Shown here in pieces: positions 50,291 through 58,073 of a stretch of 64,000 nt of DNA. Numbering within the stretch: position 1 is the stretch's first letter; every line of letters starts with the position of its first letter. Source of the DNA: Mesorhizobium sp. YM1C-6-2 (GTDB lineage: Bacteria; Pseudomonadota; Alphaproteobacteria; Rhizobiales; Rhizobiaceae). The stretch covers positions 1 through 64,000 of the forward strand of contig NZ_RCIZ01000008.1 of NCBI RefSeq assembly GCF_003666685.1, read 5' to 3'. The notes under the pieces were generated by a model that had not been told where the DNA came from, did no database searches, and was given only the letters and a program-made list of their open reading frames with translations. Position numbers and translations under genes: made by a program.

Positions 50291-53200
50291 GGAGCTGACT
50301 GCCTTCCTGGCCACCGCGACTGCCGACGGCATTCTCGGCCGTCTGCTTTATCGAGGCGCTGCGTGGTCGCTTATGCGGGAATCGGGCGTTTTGCCAGCGA
50401 CGGCGCCGGCGCTGGGCGCGGCGATCGAAACCGACCTTGCCGAACATGGCTTCGCCCTGCTTCGAGGCGCGATGGCCTTGCGCGCCCAGACTGGCGCGTC
50501 CGAGTTGACGAACAAGGCCTTTGAGCGCGCCGCCAACGCCTTTGAGGCCCTGGTGACGAACGGCGATCCCGAGGCGCCCGATCGCGGTTTTCGCCGCACC
50601 ATAGCGGCTGCCGCCTATCATCTCGCCGGCTATTCCGCGGTCGCCTATTCTCTGTTCAATGAGACGGCGGAAGACCTCAACTCATCGCCCGGCGAAACGG
50701 CGATCCGCCATCTCATCCTGCGCAATCTCGACCAGTTGCGCCGCTTTGTTCGCGATTGGCTTGGCGACACCGCACATGGCGACGAGCAGGTGGCCGAAAC
50801 GCTCGGCGCCGAGGACCCCGACATTGACGACGTATTGTCGATCATCCTGAACACGACGATCTGCCGAGCCCTAGCCTTCTTCGATTTTGCCCTGGAGACG
50901 GGAGAGGATGAGCCGATCGAGGCAGCGCTCGATCTGCTCGCGACCGCCATTAGGCTGGCTGACAACGCCGGGAACGTCCCCTTGTGGTGGATCTCGAAAC
51001 TCTGCCGGCACCTCATTGACGACCTCTGGCAGCATTCGCTACATCGGAACTTGCCGACCGAGCCGCCGGCCGGAACGGAGGAGAAATATCCGGAGCTCCG
51101 GCGGCTGTTCATCAGCTCGTTGTACGCCCGCAAGACGTCCGAGGTCGAGCTTTGGCCCTCCCAGCGCGAGGCCGCCCGGCGATCGACCGATGTCACAGAC
51201 GATCTGGTCGTGGCGCTTCCTACCAGCGCGGGGAAGACGCGCGTGGCGGAAATCGCCGCGTTGATGACCTTGTCCTCGGCCCGGCGATTGTTGATCGTCA
51301 CGCCGCTGCGCGCGTTGTCCGCCCAGACCGAACGATCCTTCCGCAAGACCTTTGCGCCCCTCGGGTTCAGCGTGTCGTCGCTCTACGGCGCCAGCGGCCT
51401 TTCGGCGGGCGATGAGGACGCCCTGCGCACGCGCGAGATCGTCATCGCCACGCCCGAAAAGCTCGACTTCGCGCTTCGGAGCGATCCTTCCCTTATCGAC
51501 GATGTCGGCCTTATCGTTTTGGACGAGGGTCACATGATCGGACCCAGCGAGCGCGAAATCCGTTACGAAACGCTGGTGCAGCGGTTGTTGTGCCGCGCCG
51601 ATGCCGTCGACCGCCGGATCGTCTGCCTCTCGGCCATCCTGCCCAGCGGCGACGAACTGGACGATCTCACCGCCTGGATACGTTCGGACGAACCGGGCGA
51701 GCCGGTGCGCTCCGACTGGCGGCCCACGCGCCAAAGGTTCGGCGCACTGACCTGGCGCGGCAAGGACGCGCTTTTGCGGTTTGACCTCGATGACGGCGGG
51801 CCCTTCCTCGACAAATTCGTCGAGCAGAAGCCGGCCCGCGGCAGGGAGAAGAAGCCCTATCCGCGCAAGAACTCGCACCTCGCCCTGTTCGCGGCGTGGG
51901 AATTCGCCGGCCAGGGCAAGCGCACCCTCATTTTCTCGACCCAGGCCAACTGGGTCGAGAGTTACGGCAAGCAGGTCGTTGATCTGTGCAAGCGCGGCTA
52001 TCTTGAGTCACTTCTCGAGGATGAAGCCCCGATCGCCCGGGCACTGGAGGTCGGCAAGGAATGGCTGGGCGACGACCATCCGGCGATCGGGAGCCTCAAG
52101 GCTGGCGTCGCCATTCATCACGGCCGCCTGCCGAGCCCGTTCCTGCGCGAGCTTGAGGTCCTACTGTCTGAGGGCGTCCTGAAGGTCATCGTCGCATCGC
52201 CCACCCTCGCGCAAGGGCTCAACCTCAACGCTGCTGTCCTGCTCGTTCCGGCGCTGTACCGGGCCGGTGAAAAGATCAAGGGCGAGGAATTCGCGAACGT
52301 GGCCGGTCGAGCCGGACGCGCTTTCGTCGATGTCGAGGGCCTGATCGTCCACGTCATGTTCGACAACACCGACTGGCGAAAAGGAGAATGGAAGAAGCTG
52401 GTCGACTCCGCGAAGGCTCGAACCCTGAAGAGCGGCCTCATCCAGATCGTCGCCGAAATTCTTGAGCGCCTGTCGAGGGAGGGTGTTCTCGATCGTGTAG
52501 ACGCCTGGGAATATCTCGCCAACTCCCGGGAGGCCTGGAGATCGCCGGGTGAAGAGGCCGAGGTGGCCGAACGTCTGGCAGCCGCCGCGGAGTACGATGC
52601 TGACGACGGCGACGACGAAGGCGATGACGAGGACGAAGGCGAAGACGAAGAGGAAACGATAGACGAAGAACCTCTGTCGCAGCTTGTGGAGCGCCTCGAT
52701 GCAACCGTGTTCGGCTTGATCGAAGCGCTGGATGCCGATCGCGCCGATCTTCCGAGACTGCTGGATGAGGCGCTCAAGGGATCGCTCTGGGCCCGCCAGA
52801 TCGCTCGCGAGGAAGAGGATGTCGCGCCGCTGCACAAGAAGGTGTTCGAGGCGCGTGCGGACCTCATCTGGAATACCACCACCGAACAATCGCGGCGCGG
52901 GCATTTCGCGATGGGGGTAGGCCTCGAGGCGGGCCTTTCGATCGACGCGATGGCCGATGTCCTGGCCGAGCTGGTCGACCGGGCCGATGGCGCAGCGCTG
53001 AGCGGAGACGTCGACGAACTCGCCGATGCTCTCGCCGGCTTGGGCGAGCGCCTGCTGTTCATGCGTCCCTTCATTCCCGACAAGAAAAATGCGCTGCCCG
53101 CCAACTGGAAGGCGATCCTGCGCTCCTGGGTCGCTGGTGAAGAGGTCTCGACGATCGGACCCCAGAACATGCGAGTGGTCGAGGAGGCCTTCACCTATCG

Positions 53201-53792
53201 GTTGGTCTGGGCGCTGGAAGCCATTCGCACCCGCCGGGTGTCTCTCGGCTGGTCGCCAGAGACCGTGGCGGGCGGCGCGGCTGCCGCGGTCGAAACCGGT
53301 GTCCCGCAGTTCATGATGGCAATGCTGATCCGGGCGGGCCTTCCATCGCGGCGTGCGGCCATTGCCGCCATTACCGACGCCCAACCAGTCTTCGTCACAC
53401 CGGCAGAGATGCGGGCTTGGCTCGAGTCCGACGAGATCACCGCCCACACCGATGCCGGTGACTGGCCCACGCCGGAAACCGCCGCACTTTGGGCGCGGTT
53501 CCGCACCGAGGCCCTTAGCGGCGGCATCCAGAAGTGGTCCGTCGAACGCTACCAGCGCCTGCTGGATATGAAGGCCACGCCGCCCGCAGGCCTCTATCGG
53601 ATTATCACCGACGAGGGAGACGGACGGACATGGCTCACGACCCCTGATTACCAACAGGTCGCTCCGTTCAGGAAGCCGGCGGTGGATCCCAAGCCAAGTC
53701 TCTTTTCCGGACGGCTCCCGGGAGACACCAGGCTGGTCGATGCCCAGCGCGTCGGCCGCGGGAAGTTGCGGTGGCCGCGTGCCGATGCATAG
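50277..53792 (+). CDS. hamB: Hachiman defence helicase HamB
   Basis: 1,171 residues, TTG start with GAGGGAG upstream. An N-terminal helical domain (about 1-290) precedes a superfamily 2 Ski2-like helicase: Walker A VVALPTSAGKTRVAEIAALM (about 311-330), VTPLRALSAQTE, motif II LDEGHMIGPSE, then ASPTLAQGLNLN and FANVAGRAGRAF in the second RecA-like domain. An acidic linker (about 770-795, Asp/Glu-rich) and an extra C-terminal helical region follow. HamB scans DNA and controls HamA. The order and overlap with hamA fit the known system. The acidic linker is distinctive. Confidence 0.9.
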   Translation: METPEELTAFLATATADGILGRLLYRGAAWSLMRESGVLPATAPALGAAIETDLAEHGFALLRGAMALRAQTGASELTNKAFERAANAFEALVTNGDPEAPDRGFRRTIAAAAYHLAGYSAVAYSLFNETAEDLNSSPGETAIRHLILRNLDQLRRFVRDWLGDTAHGDEQVAETLGAEDPDIDDVLSIILNTTICRALAFFDFALETGEDEPIEAALDLLATAIRLADNAGNVPLWWISKLCRHLIDDLWQHSLHRNLPTEPPAGTEEKYPELRRLFISSLYARKTSEVELWPSQREAARRSTDVTDDLVVALPTSAGKTRVAEIAALMTLSSARRLLIVTPLRALSAQTERSFRKTFAPLGFSVSSLYGASGLSAGDEDALRTREIVIATPEKLDFALRSDPSLIDDVGLIVLDEGHMIGPSEREIRYETLVQRLLCRADAVDRRIVCLSAILPSGDELDDLTAWIRSDEPGEPVRSDWRPTRQRFGALTWRGKDALLRFDLDDGGPFLDKFVEQKPARGREKKPYPRKNSHLALFAAWEFAGQGKRTLIFSTQANWVESYGKQVVDLCKRGYLESLLEDEAPIARALEVGKEWLGDDHPAIGSLKAGVAIHHGRLPSPFLRELEVLLSEGVLKVIVASPTLAQGLNLNAAVLLVPALYRAGEKIKGEEFANVAGRAGRAFVDVEGLIVHVMFDNTDWRKGEWKKLVDSAKARTLKSGLIQIVAEILERLSREGVLDRVDAWEYLANSREAWRSPGEEAEVAERLAAAAEYDADDGDDEGDDEDEGEDEEETIDEEPLSQLVERLDATVFGLIEALDADRADLPRLLDEALKGSLWARQIAREEEDVAPLHKKVFEARADLIWNTTTEQSRRGHFAMGVGLEAGLSIDAMADVLAELVDRADGAALSGDVDELADALAGLGERLLFMRPFIPDKKNALPANWKAILRSWVAGEEVSTIGPQNMRVVEEAFTYRLVWALEAIRTRRVSLGWSPETVAGGAAAAVETGVPQFMMAMLIRAGLPSRRAAIAAITDAQPVFVTPAEMRAWLESDEITAHTDAGDWPTPETAALWARFRTEALSGGIQKWSVERYQRLLDMKATPPAGLYRIITDEGDGRTWLTTPDYQQVAPFRKPAVDPKPSLFSGRLPGDTRLVDAQRVGRGKLRWPRADA

Positions 53793-54035
53793 CGAGGAAA
53801 GAAAGGGATCCTCTATGCAGGATCCGGGACAAGAAGCGCGCGCCGCTCGCCAAGGCTGAGCGGACGGCCTCCCGACGCTGAGCCGGAAACTGAGTATTAA
53901 TCCGATCCACCAAATATGGCTGACCATCTTAGCGAACGGCAGCTTTCGAGCGCACGGCCGGTCAGGCTGAACGGCCGGTATGGGGGCGCGAAGCTGACAT
54001 CACTCCTGCCTTGCGCGCTAACGAGCGGAGGACGT

Positions 54036-54071
54036 GTATTGCGCAATACAGCGGATCGTATTGCGCAATAC
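54036..54071. repeat. Twin perfect 14-bp palindromes
   Basis: GTATTGCGCAATAC occurs at 54,036-54,049 and again at 54,058-54,071, 22 bp start to start (two helical turns). They lie between the end of hamB and the stop codon of the leftward small-terminase-like gene. There is no T tract, so a dimeric regulator or partition-type protein is a better explanation than a terminator. Confidence 0.65.
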
Positions 54072-54072
54072 A

Positions 54073-54579
54073 CTACTTCCTCGTTGGATCGTGCTCGATC
54101 ACGCGCGGGCCGGCCAAGCGCTCCAATTCTTGATGCACTCTCCCGAACTGCAAGACGTTCTTCTTCACCACCTCAGCCTGGCGCTCGGCTGTCGGCGGTC
54201 CCGCGGCCGTGTTGGCGCTGCGATCGCCTAGCATCTCGTGCGTCAGTGTCGGAAGATCCTTGAAGCCGAAGCATTCCAGGATGAACATCTGGCCCTGCAT
54301 TGCTGACCTGATGTCGCCGGCCTCACGGGCGTCTCTGACGAGCGAACGCAACATTTGCATCTCTTCGCGAGCGTTGATGGCGGCATGTTCGACGATACGG
54401 CTGACCTGCTTTTGCTGGATCTGCGCGACGCGGGCTTTGATGCTCTCATTTGCACTCAAACGCGCAGCATTGCCACGGTGAGGTTTGTAGCCCGCCGCGG
54501 CATATGCCTTTTCGGCACTGAGTCCCTTCGCGAGTGCTTGTGCCACACGTTCGTGCTTGGCGTTCTTCAGAACTGGCAT
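54073..54579 (-). CDS. Terminase small-subunit-like protein
   Basis: 168 residues from the ATG at 54,579. The start MPVLKNAKHERVAQALAKGL, then SAEKAYAAAGYKPHRGNAAR and LSANESIKARVAQIQQK, is the helix-turn-helix pattern seen in phage terminase small subunits and related DNA-binding proteins. The rest is helical. No large terminase or structural genes are present, so it may serve DNA binding in replication or packaging as a satellite. A TTG at 54,693 would extend it and overlap the previous gene. Confidence 0.65.
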   Translation of the reverse strand: MPVLKNAKHERVAQALAKGLSAEKAYAAAGYKPHRGNAARLSANESIKARVAQIQQKQVSRIVEHAAINAREEMQMLRSLVRDAREAGDIRSAMQGQMFILECFGFKDLPTLTHEMLGDRSANTAAGPPTAERQAEVVKKNVLQFGRVHQELERLAGPRVIEHDPTRK

Positions 54580-54658
54580 TGTGTTATGCGTCTTTATCCA
54601 TTGGAGCTGATCGCGAGTACATTGACTTGCGGGAACGTGTTGTGGCGATCCGTCGGAG

Positions 54659-54970
54659 TCATGCCGCTCCCCCGCCGTGCTCAGGGATGTCAATGGTCGG
54701 ACGCCACCGCGAGTCGATGACCTCGCATCGTTCGAAGATTAAGCGCTTGAACACCTCCGTTTGCCGGCTGGCGACTGACGCGGATAAGCCCGCCCGAATA
54801 AGATGATCGTGATACGAAACTAGGGCCCTCGTCAGGATCCAATCCGCTTCCTTGTTCGTGCGGGCCTTGGAAAGTTGATGCGCCACCTTGAAGGCATGCC
54901 CCTTCCGCTTGTCAGCCGGGAATGCGATGACTTTGCAGGGAGCCGACCAATGGGGCAAATCAAGCTGCAT
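54659..54970 (-). CDS. DUF6074-like small protein
   Basis: 103 residues with CKVIAFPADKRKGHAFKVAH near the N-terminus, then ILTRALVSYHDHLIRAGLSA. The I-x-FP...R start and helical remainder resemble DUF6074 proteins found in rhizobial accessory DNA. Function unknown. The start overlaps the end of the winged-helix gene by 11 nt, so it belongs to the same operon. Confidence 0.55.
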   Translation of the reverse strand: MQLDLPHWSAPCKVIAFPADKRKGHAFKVAHQLSKARTNKEADWILTRALVSYHDHLIRAGLSASVASRQTEVFKRLIFERCEVIDSRWRPTIDIPEHGGGAA

Positions 54971-55748
54971 CTTCGCGCGCCTCCCCTCCGCTCAGCGACA
55001 TAGACGACGCCGTGGCGCGAACGAGTTCATTGACAGCTGCCCTGGCTTCCGCCGTGGTGCGCGCGCTCTGCGCTTGCCCGCTCTTGGAGGCGGGCTGGCG
55101 CGCAGCCCCGCGCACCGCCGTAGGTGTATGGTAGGATAAGGATGTCACGCTTTCCGTGACGGCCTGGGGCTGAGAAATGCCCTTTTCGTCACGGTTTTCG
55201 TGACAGGGCGTCACGGTTTCCGTGACAGCGTGAGAACCGTTCGTCACGGTTTTCGTGACGTTGCCGTCTCGGTTTTCGTGACAGGTTTTTGTTCTGTGGC
55301 CATTCTTTCCGTTGGGGTTGTTTGCCGATGACATTGCTATCGGGAAGTCACGTCCAGGCTCCCAGCTTCGATATAGCTTACGGCCGTCACCGTCCGTTCG
55401 CGGCATCTTCAATTCGGTGATCTCGTAGGCAGGTGATCGTGCCGCGCCGTCAACACCAAGGCTGCCAGGCTCGGTCTGGACAATGAAGCCCTTGCGCTGG
55501 AGATCACGGAACGCCTCTGCCGCGGTATCGGGGCGCACACCCAGCTTCTCGCCTGCCTGCCGGACGCTTAGCCGAAGCTTTCCGTTGTTATTGGCTTCAG
55601 GCCCGCGCCATTCGAACTTGATCCAAGGATATAGCGCCTGGGCTGTAGAAGAGAGCGCCTTCCAAGCTGGCGTTTCCATCGTGACACGAAGCATTTTCGT
55701 CCAATGTTCACCTCTCGGTGAGCGGTTCCTGCCGCTTTTCGTCTTCAT
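54960..55748 (-). CDS. Winged-helix protein with internal iterons (replication initiator-like)
   Basis: 262 residues. The N-terminal half is a winged helix-turn-helix (WKALSSTAQALYPWIKFEWR, SVRQAGEKLGVRPDTAAEAF, RDLQRKGFIVQTEPGSLGVD). The middle (about 155-205) is low in structure, with the alternating peptides VTKTVT, VTETVT, VTESVT and CHENRD. These are read from five copies of one DNA palindrome in different frames. The C-terminus is Ala-rich. The layout, an N-terminal DNA-binding domain with iterons inside its own gene, recalls lambda O and similar phage initiators. Its ATG overlaps the stop of the 58-aa gene (TGATG). Confidence 0.65.
   Translation of the reverse strand: MKTKSGRNRSPRGEHWTKMLRVTMETPAWKALSSTAQALYPWIKFEWRGPEANNNGKLRLSVRQAGEKLGVRPDTAAEAFRDLQRKGFIVQTEPGSLGVDGAARSPAYEITELKMPRTDGDGRKLYRSWEPGRDFPIAMSSANNPNGKNGHRTKTCHENRDGNVTKTVTNGSHAVTETVTPCHENRDEKGISQPQAVTESVTSLSYHTPTAVRGAARQPASKSGQAQSARTTAEARAAVNELVRATASSMSLSGGEAREDAA
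55144..55282. repeat. Five palindromic iterons inside the winged-helix gene
   Basis: GTCACG-N5-CGTGAC occurs at 55,144-55,160, 55,188-55,204, 55,210-55,226 and 55,243-55,259, and with one change (GTCTCG) at 55,266-55,282. The 5-nt spacers are CTTTC, GTTTT, GTTTC, GTTTT and GTTTT. Start-to-start distances are 44, 22, 33 and 23 bp, close to multiples of a helical turn, and mostly not multiples of three, so the DNA site rather than the peptide is conserved. Confidence 0.8.
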
Positions 55749-55924
55749 CAGTGGGTGCGCGCCCGTATCAGGTGCGCCTCCCTGCTTGGGGCGGCGGCTT
55801 CGTGAAGGTTGACGCCGAAGCGTTCGCGCAACTGCGGGACGGCAGGGCGCCGATTGTCGTGGTCGCCGAGCACGAGCCAGCGAGCGGCTTCAAGGACCTT
55901 CGGGTCCATCTCCGACGCGATCAC
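55748..55924 (-). CDS. 58-aa coupled protein, unknown
   Basis: A short gene with GTG start overlapping the stop of the AlpA-like gene (GTGA) and a TGA overlapping the ATG of the winged-helix gene. The product (EMDPKVLEAARWLVLGDHDN, then QLRERFGVNLHEAAAPSREA) resembles small helical proteins that occur with such modules in rhizobial islands. The double overlap shows translational coupling and supports it as real, although it is short. Confidence 0.65.
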   Translation of the reverse strand: MIASEMDPKVLEAARWLVLGDHDNRRPAVPQLRERFGVNLHEAAAPSREAHLIRARTH

Positions 55925-56205
55925 GCCTGATCCCGCTCAGCCGTGGAGTTCACCGGCTTTGAGAGTCGCTCAAGCACATGGCGGTCGAGCGCATCCTCTT
56001 CGTAGTAGGGAATGCGCCCGAAATACCGTATCGGCGGCCCCCCACCTACGGATGCCGCTTTAGCTAGCGTGGCCTCCGCCATTTTGATGCCGTGCTTTTC
56101 TTCAAGATATTTTGGCACTTCCCTACGCCGCAAAAGGCGTTTCGGTTTCACGTCGTCAGGCACGATGGGGTTTGCGGACGGCGCGGCCAGTGGTATGCTC
56201 GACAT
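55921..56205 (-). CDS. AlpA-like helix-turn-helix regulator/excisionase candidate
   Basis: 94 residues from the ATG at 56,205, which has AGGGAG upstream (the longer start at 56,238 lacks it). RLLRRREVPKYLEEKHGIKM and the following ATLAKAASVGGGPPIRYFGR form the winged or MerR/AlpA-type DNA-binding domain; the end is YYEEDALDRHVLERL. Such proteins act as recombination directionality factors or transcription regulators of integrases in islands. First gene of the leftward operon. The AT-rich stretch at about 56,270-56,345 is its probable promoter. Confidence 0.75.
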   Translation of the reverse strand: MSSIPLAAPSANPIVPDDVKPKRLLRRREVPKYLEEKHGIKMAEATLAKAASVGGGPPIRYFGRIPYYEEDALDRHVLERLSKPVNSTAERDQA

Positions 56206-56403
56206 TATGGTCGGCTCCCTAAAAAGAGTGGGCTTCATCGGGGAATAAGCGGTCAGGTCGCCAAACGTGAGCCGCTTATTTCTCGTTTTTATGCATTCAG
56301 TTTAACTTGTTCGCGATCGACTATTTTTATAGCATATTTCCGGTAGTCACCGAAGGCCCCGATCACACGTTCCTCAAAAACCCAACGAATAGGGTGCCCG
56401 ACT

Positions 56404-56586
56404 TCAGTCCCGCACTTGGCGCTCGACCTCGCCAGCAATCTTGTCAGCCGCGGCGATCAGCACGGCATCGAGCCGGTGCGTATAGCATGACGTGATCCCT
56501 TGCCGTCCATGCCCGAGACAGGCGCCGATCGTGCAGTAGGTGAAGTCGAGACCGGCGCCCACGCTGGGGAACGAATGTCGCAGCAC
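56404..56586 (-). pseudogene. C-terminal relic of a tyrosine integrase
   Basis: 60 residues starting MLRHSFPSVGAGLDFTYCTI and going on to GACLGHGRQG and CYTHRLDAVLIAAADKIAGE. It parallels the C-terminus of the full integrase next door (MRHSYASVAGDLGFAESTIA; YIHRLDTVLVAAANRVSGEI), including the Arg-His, LGH and Tyr catalytic positions. Everything before the RHS motif is missing. It is 23 nt beyond the intact gene's stop and probably derives from an earlier, related element. Confidence 0.8.
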
Positions 56587-56609
56587 GACCCATCGGCCAA
56601 GAAAAAAGA

Positions 56610-57884
56610 CTAAGCCCGCCTCGACATATCCAATACCTTTGCCGAATAGCCGGTCATTTGGCGCCAGATTTCCCCGCTGACCCGATTTGCTGCCGCGACC
56701 AGCACCGTGTCGAGCCGGTGAATGTACCGGCTGGTCACCGTCCCAGCGGTATGGCCTAGCATGGCTGCGATAGTGCTTTCAGCAAAGCCAAGGTCGCCAG
56801 CAACAGACGCATAAGAATGGCGCATCGTGTGTGGCGTAACTCCCTCCAGTGCCGCCCGATTCATCAACCTCACCCATGCCCCGGCGAGGCCCTTGTAGTG
56901 GCCTGTCTTTCGTAGCGCGGGCAGAACGTAGGGGATTCCGGGAACGCGCAGGGCGGTCCGCAACACGTCGAATGCTTCCCGGCCCACCGGACGTACTGAT
57001 GGGCCGCTTTTGCTGTCGGCCAGCCGGAAGCATTGGCCTTCTTCGTCAACCTCTGACCAGCGCAGCGCTTCAATCTCTCCGAGGCGACATCCAGTGAGCG
57101 CCAGCAGCCAGGCGCCTGTCACGGCTTGGGGTGTGTCATATTCCGTCGCAGACCGGCTCAGAGCCTGTCCCAGTGCCCTGTATTCGTCTGCTATCAAGCG
57201 TCGTGACCTCACGCCATCGGCTGGCAACTTGACGCCCTGAGTCGGGTTGCTAGTAATGATACCCTCGTCGACAGCGTAGGTTAGGATGCCGCCCAAGAGC
57301 CCCGTGGTGCGTGCAGCTGTACCGATGCCGCCTTTCACCTCGACTCGAGCTCCGTTTTTGCCGGTGCGGTTCTTCACAGCTGTCTTTCCCGCGGAAATGT
57401 CGCGCATGAACTTGGTGATATCCGCGCGGGTGAGGTCGATCACGAGCTTGTTTCCGAGAAGCGGTTTGATGTGTCGGCAAATTCTGCCGCGGTCGATCTC
57501 GAGCGTGGACGCCTTCTTTGGACGGTTCTTGCGCCTACCAAGTATCAGCCCACTCTCTGCCGCCCTCATATATCGGTCGCAGAGCTGCGCCACCTTCAGC
57601 GATGCGCGCCGGGTCCTCCGCTCAAGCAGCGGATCGGCCTTCTGAAGCGCTACTGGGCCGAGCGTCTGGATAGCCAGGGCGCGCGCCGCCTCTGTGGTCA
57701 GGACACCGTGCCGCCCGATAGTCATGCGTCGCCGTGCATTGTCGACGCGGTAGTCGACAAAGTAAGTTTTCGACCCGGAAGGCTGGACGTAGAAGCCGAA
57801 GCCCTTCAGTTCGGAGCACCACACAGTGTATTGCTTGTCGCGAGGACGGGCAGCATCCACGACCTTCTTGGTGAGTTTTGGCAC
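56610..57884 (-). CDS. int: Tyrosine recombinase (island integrase)
   Basis: 424 residues, full length for the phage-integrase family. The N-terminal arm-binding domain (about 1-90; YFVDYRVDNARRRMTIGRHG) and SAM-like core-binding domain (about 95-205) precede the catalytic domain with Arg267 (LTGCRLGEIEALRW), His352-Thr-Met-Arg355 (PHTMRHS), His378 (MLGHTAG) and nucleophile Tyr387 (SRYIHRLD). It lies just inside attR and reads into the island, as usual for site-specific integrative elements. It should catalyse integration into comM at the 18-bp core. The AlpA-like gene is a plausible directionality partner. Confidence 0.95.
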   Translation of the reverse strand: MPKLTKKVVDAARPRDKQYTVWCSELKGFGFYVQPSGSKTYFVDYRVDNARRRMTIGRHGVLTTEAARALAIQTLGPVALQKADPLLERRTRRASLKVAQLCDRYMRAAESGLILGRRKNRPKKASTLEIDRGRICRHIKPLLGNKLVIDLTRADITKFMRDISAGKTAVKNRTGKNGARVEVKGGIGTAARTTGLLGGILTYAVDEGIITSNPTQGVKLPADGVRSRRLIADEYRALGQALSRSATEYDTPQAVTGAWLLALTGCRLGEIEALRWSEVDEEGQCFRLADSKSGPSVRPVGREAFDVLRTALRVPGIPYVLPALRKTGHYKGLAGAWVRLMNRAALEGVTPHTMRHSYASVAGDLGFAESTIAAMLGHTAGTVTSRYIHRLDTVLVAAANRVSGEIWRQMTGYSAKVLDMSRRA

Positions 57885-57929
57885 GGAGATCGGCCCTTGG
57901 TGAGTGTCAACTCACAATACGCTCACCAA
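57868..57929. other. Putative integrase arm sites/operator, right
   Basis: TTGGTGAG occurs at 57,868-57,875 (inside the int start) and at 57,897-57,904, with the inverted copy CTCACCAA at 57,922-57,929. The last two form an inverted repeat over the int upstream region. The same CTCACC core occurs twice near the left end, so these could be arm-type sites and also control int. Confidence 0.45.
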
Positions 57930-58055
57930 CAGGCGGGAAACAACCACCATCTCGGTAACGGACCGGGAAACTCCCGAAAGGGCAGTAAGCCTTGTGGACA
58001 AAGGTGTTGCGAAGTTGAGAAAGGTTAGGCACACCCCAGGATATGTGCCGTTGCC

Positions 58056-58073
58056 GCCCAAGGAAGGCAGCCA
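58056..58073 (+). other. attR: right attachment site
   Basis: Second copy of GCCCAAGGAAGGCAGCCA, followed by TTACGACC (the left copy has CTATGACC). It begins the genuine comM 3' sequence. Confidence 0.9.

Larger units (their letters stand above)
24640..58073. mobile_element. 33.4-kb integrative genomic island in comM
   Basis: The element is bounded by the 18-bp direct repeat and carries its own tyrosine integrase 171 bp inside the right end. Modules from left to right: peroxidase/type I secretion with a two-component system; a SpeD-like, cyclase and amidinotransferase-like block; a serine resolvase; Hachiman hamA-hamB; and an AlpA/winged-helix/iteron module. No relaxase, coupling protein, type IV secretion or phage structural gene is visible, so it is not an ICE or prophage. 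GC content is lower than in the flanks in several stretches (48.2-49.5 kb, 56.2-56.4 kb, 41.7-42.5 kb). It could be a mobilisable or satellite-like island that replicates after excision. Confidence 0.9.

Noticed and set aside
54036-54071. Rho-independent terminators at the twin palindromes
   Set aside because: Stems are 7 bp without a loop and there is no T tract on either strand.
24640-58073. Conjugative element (ICE) or complete prophage
   Set aside because: No relaxase, coupling protein, type IV secretion, capsid, portal or tail genes are seen.
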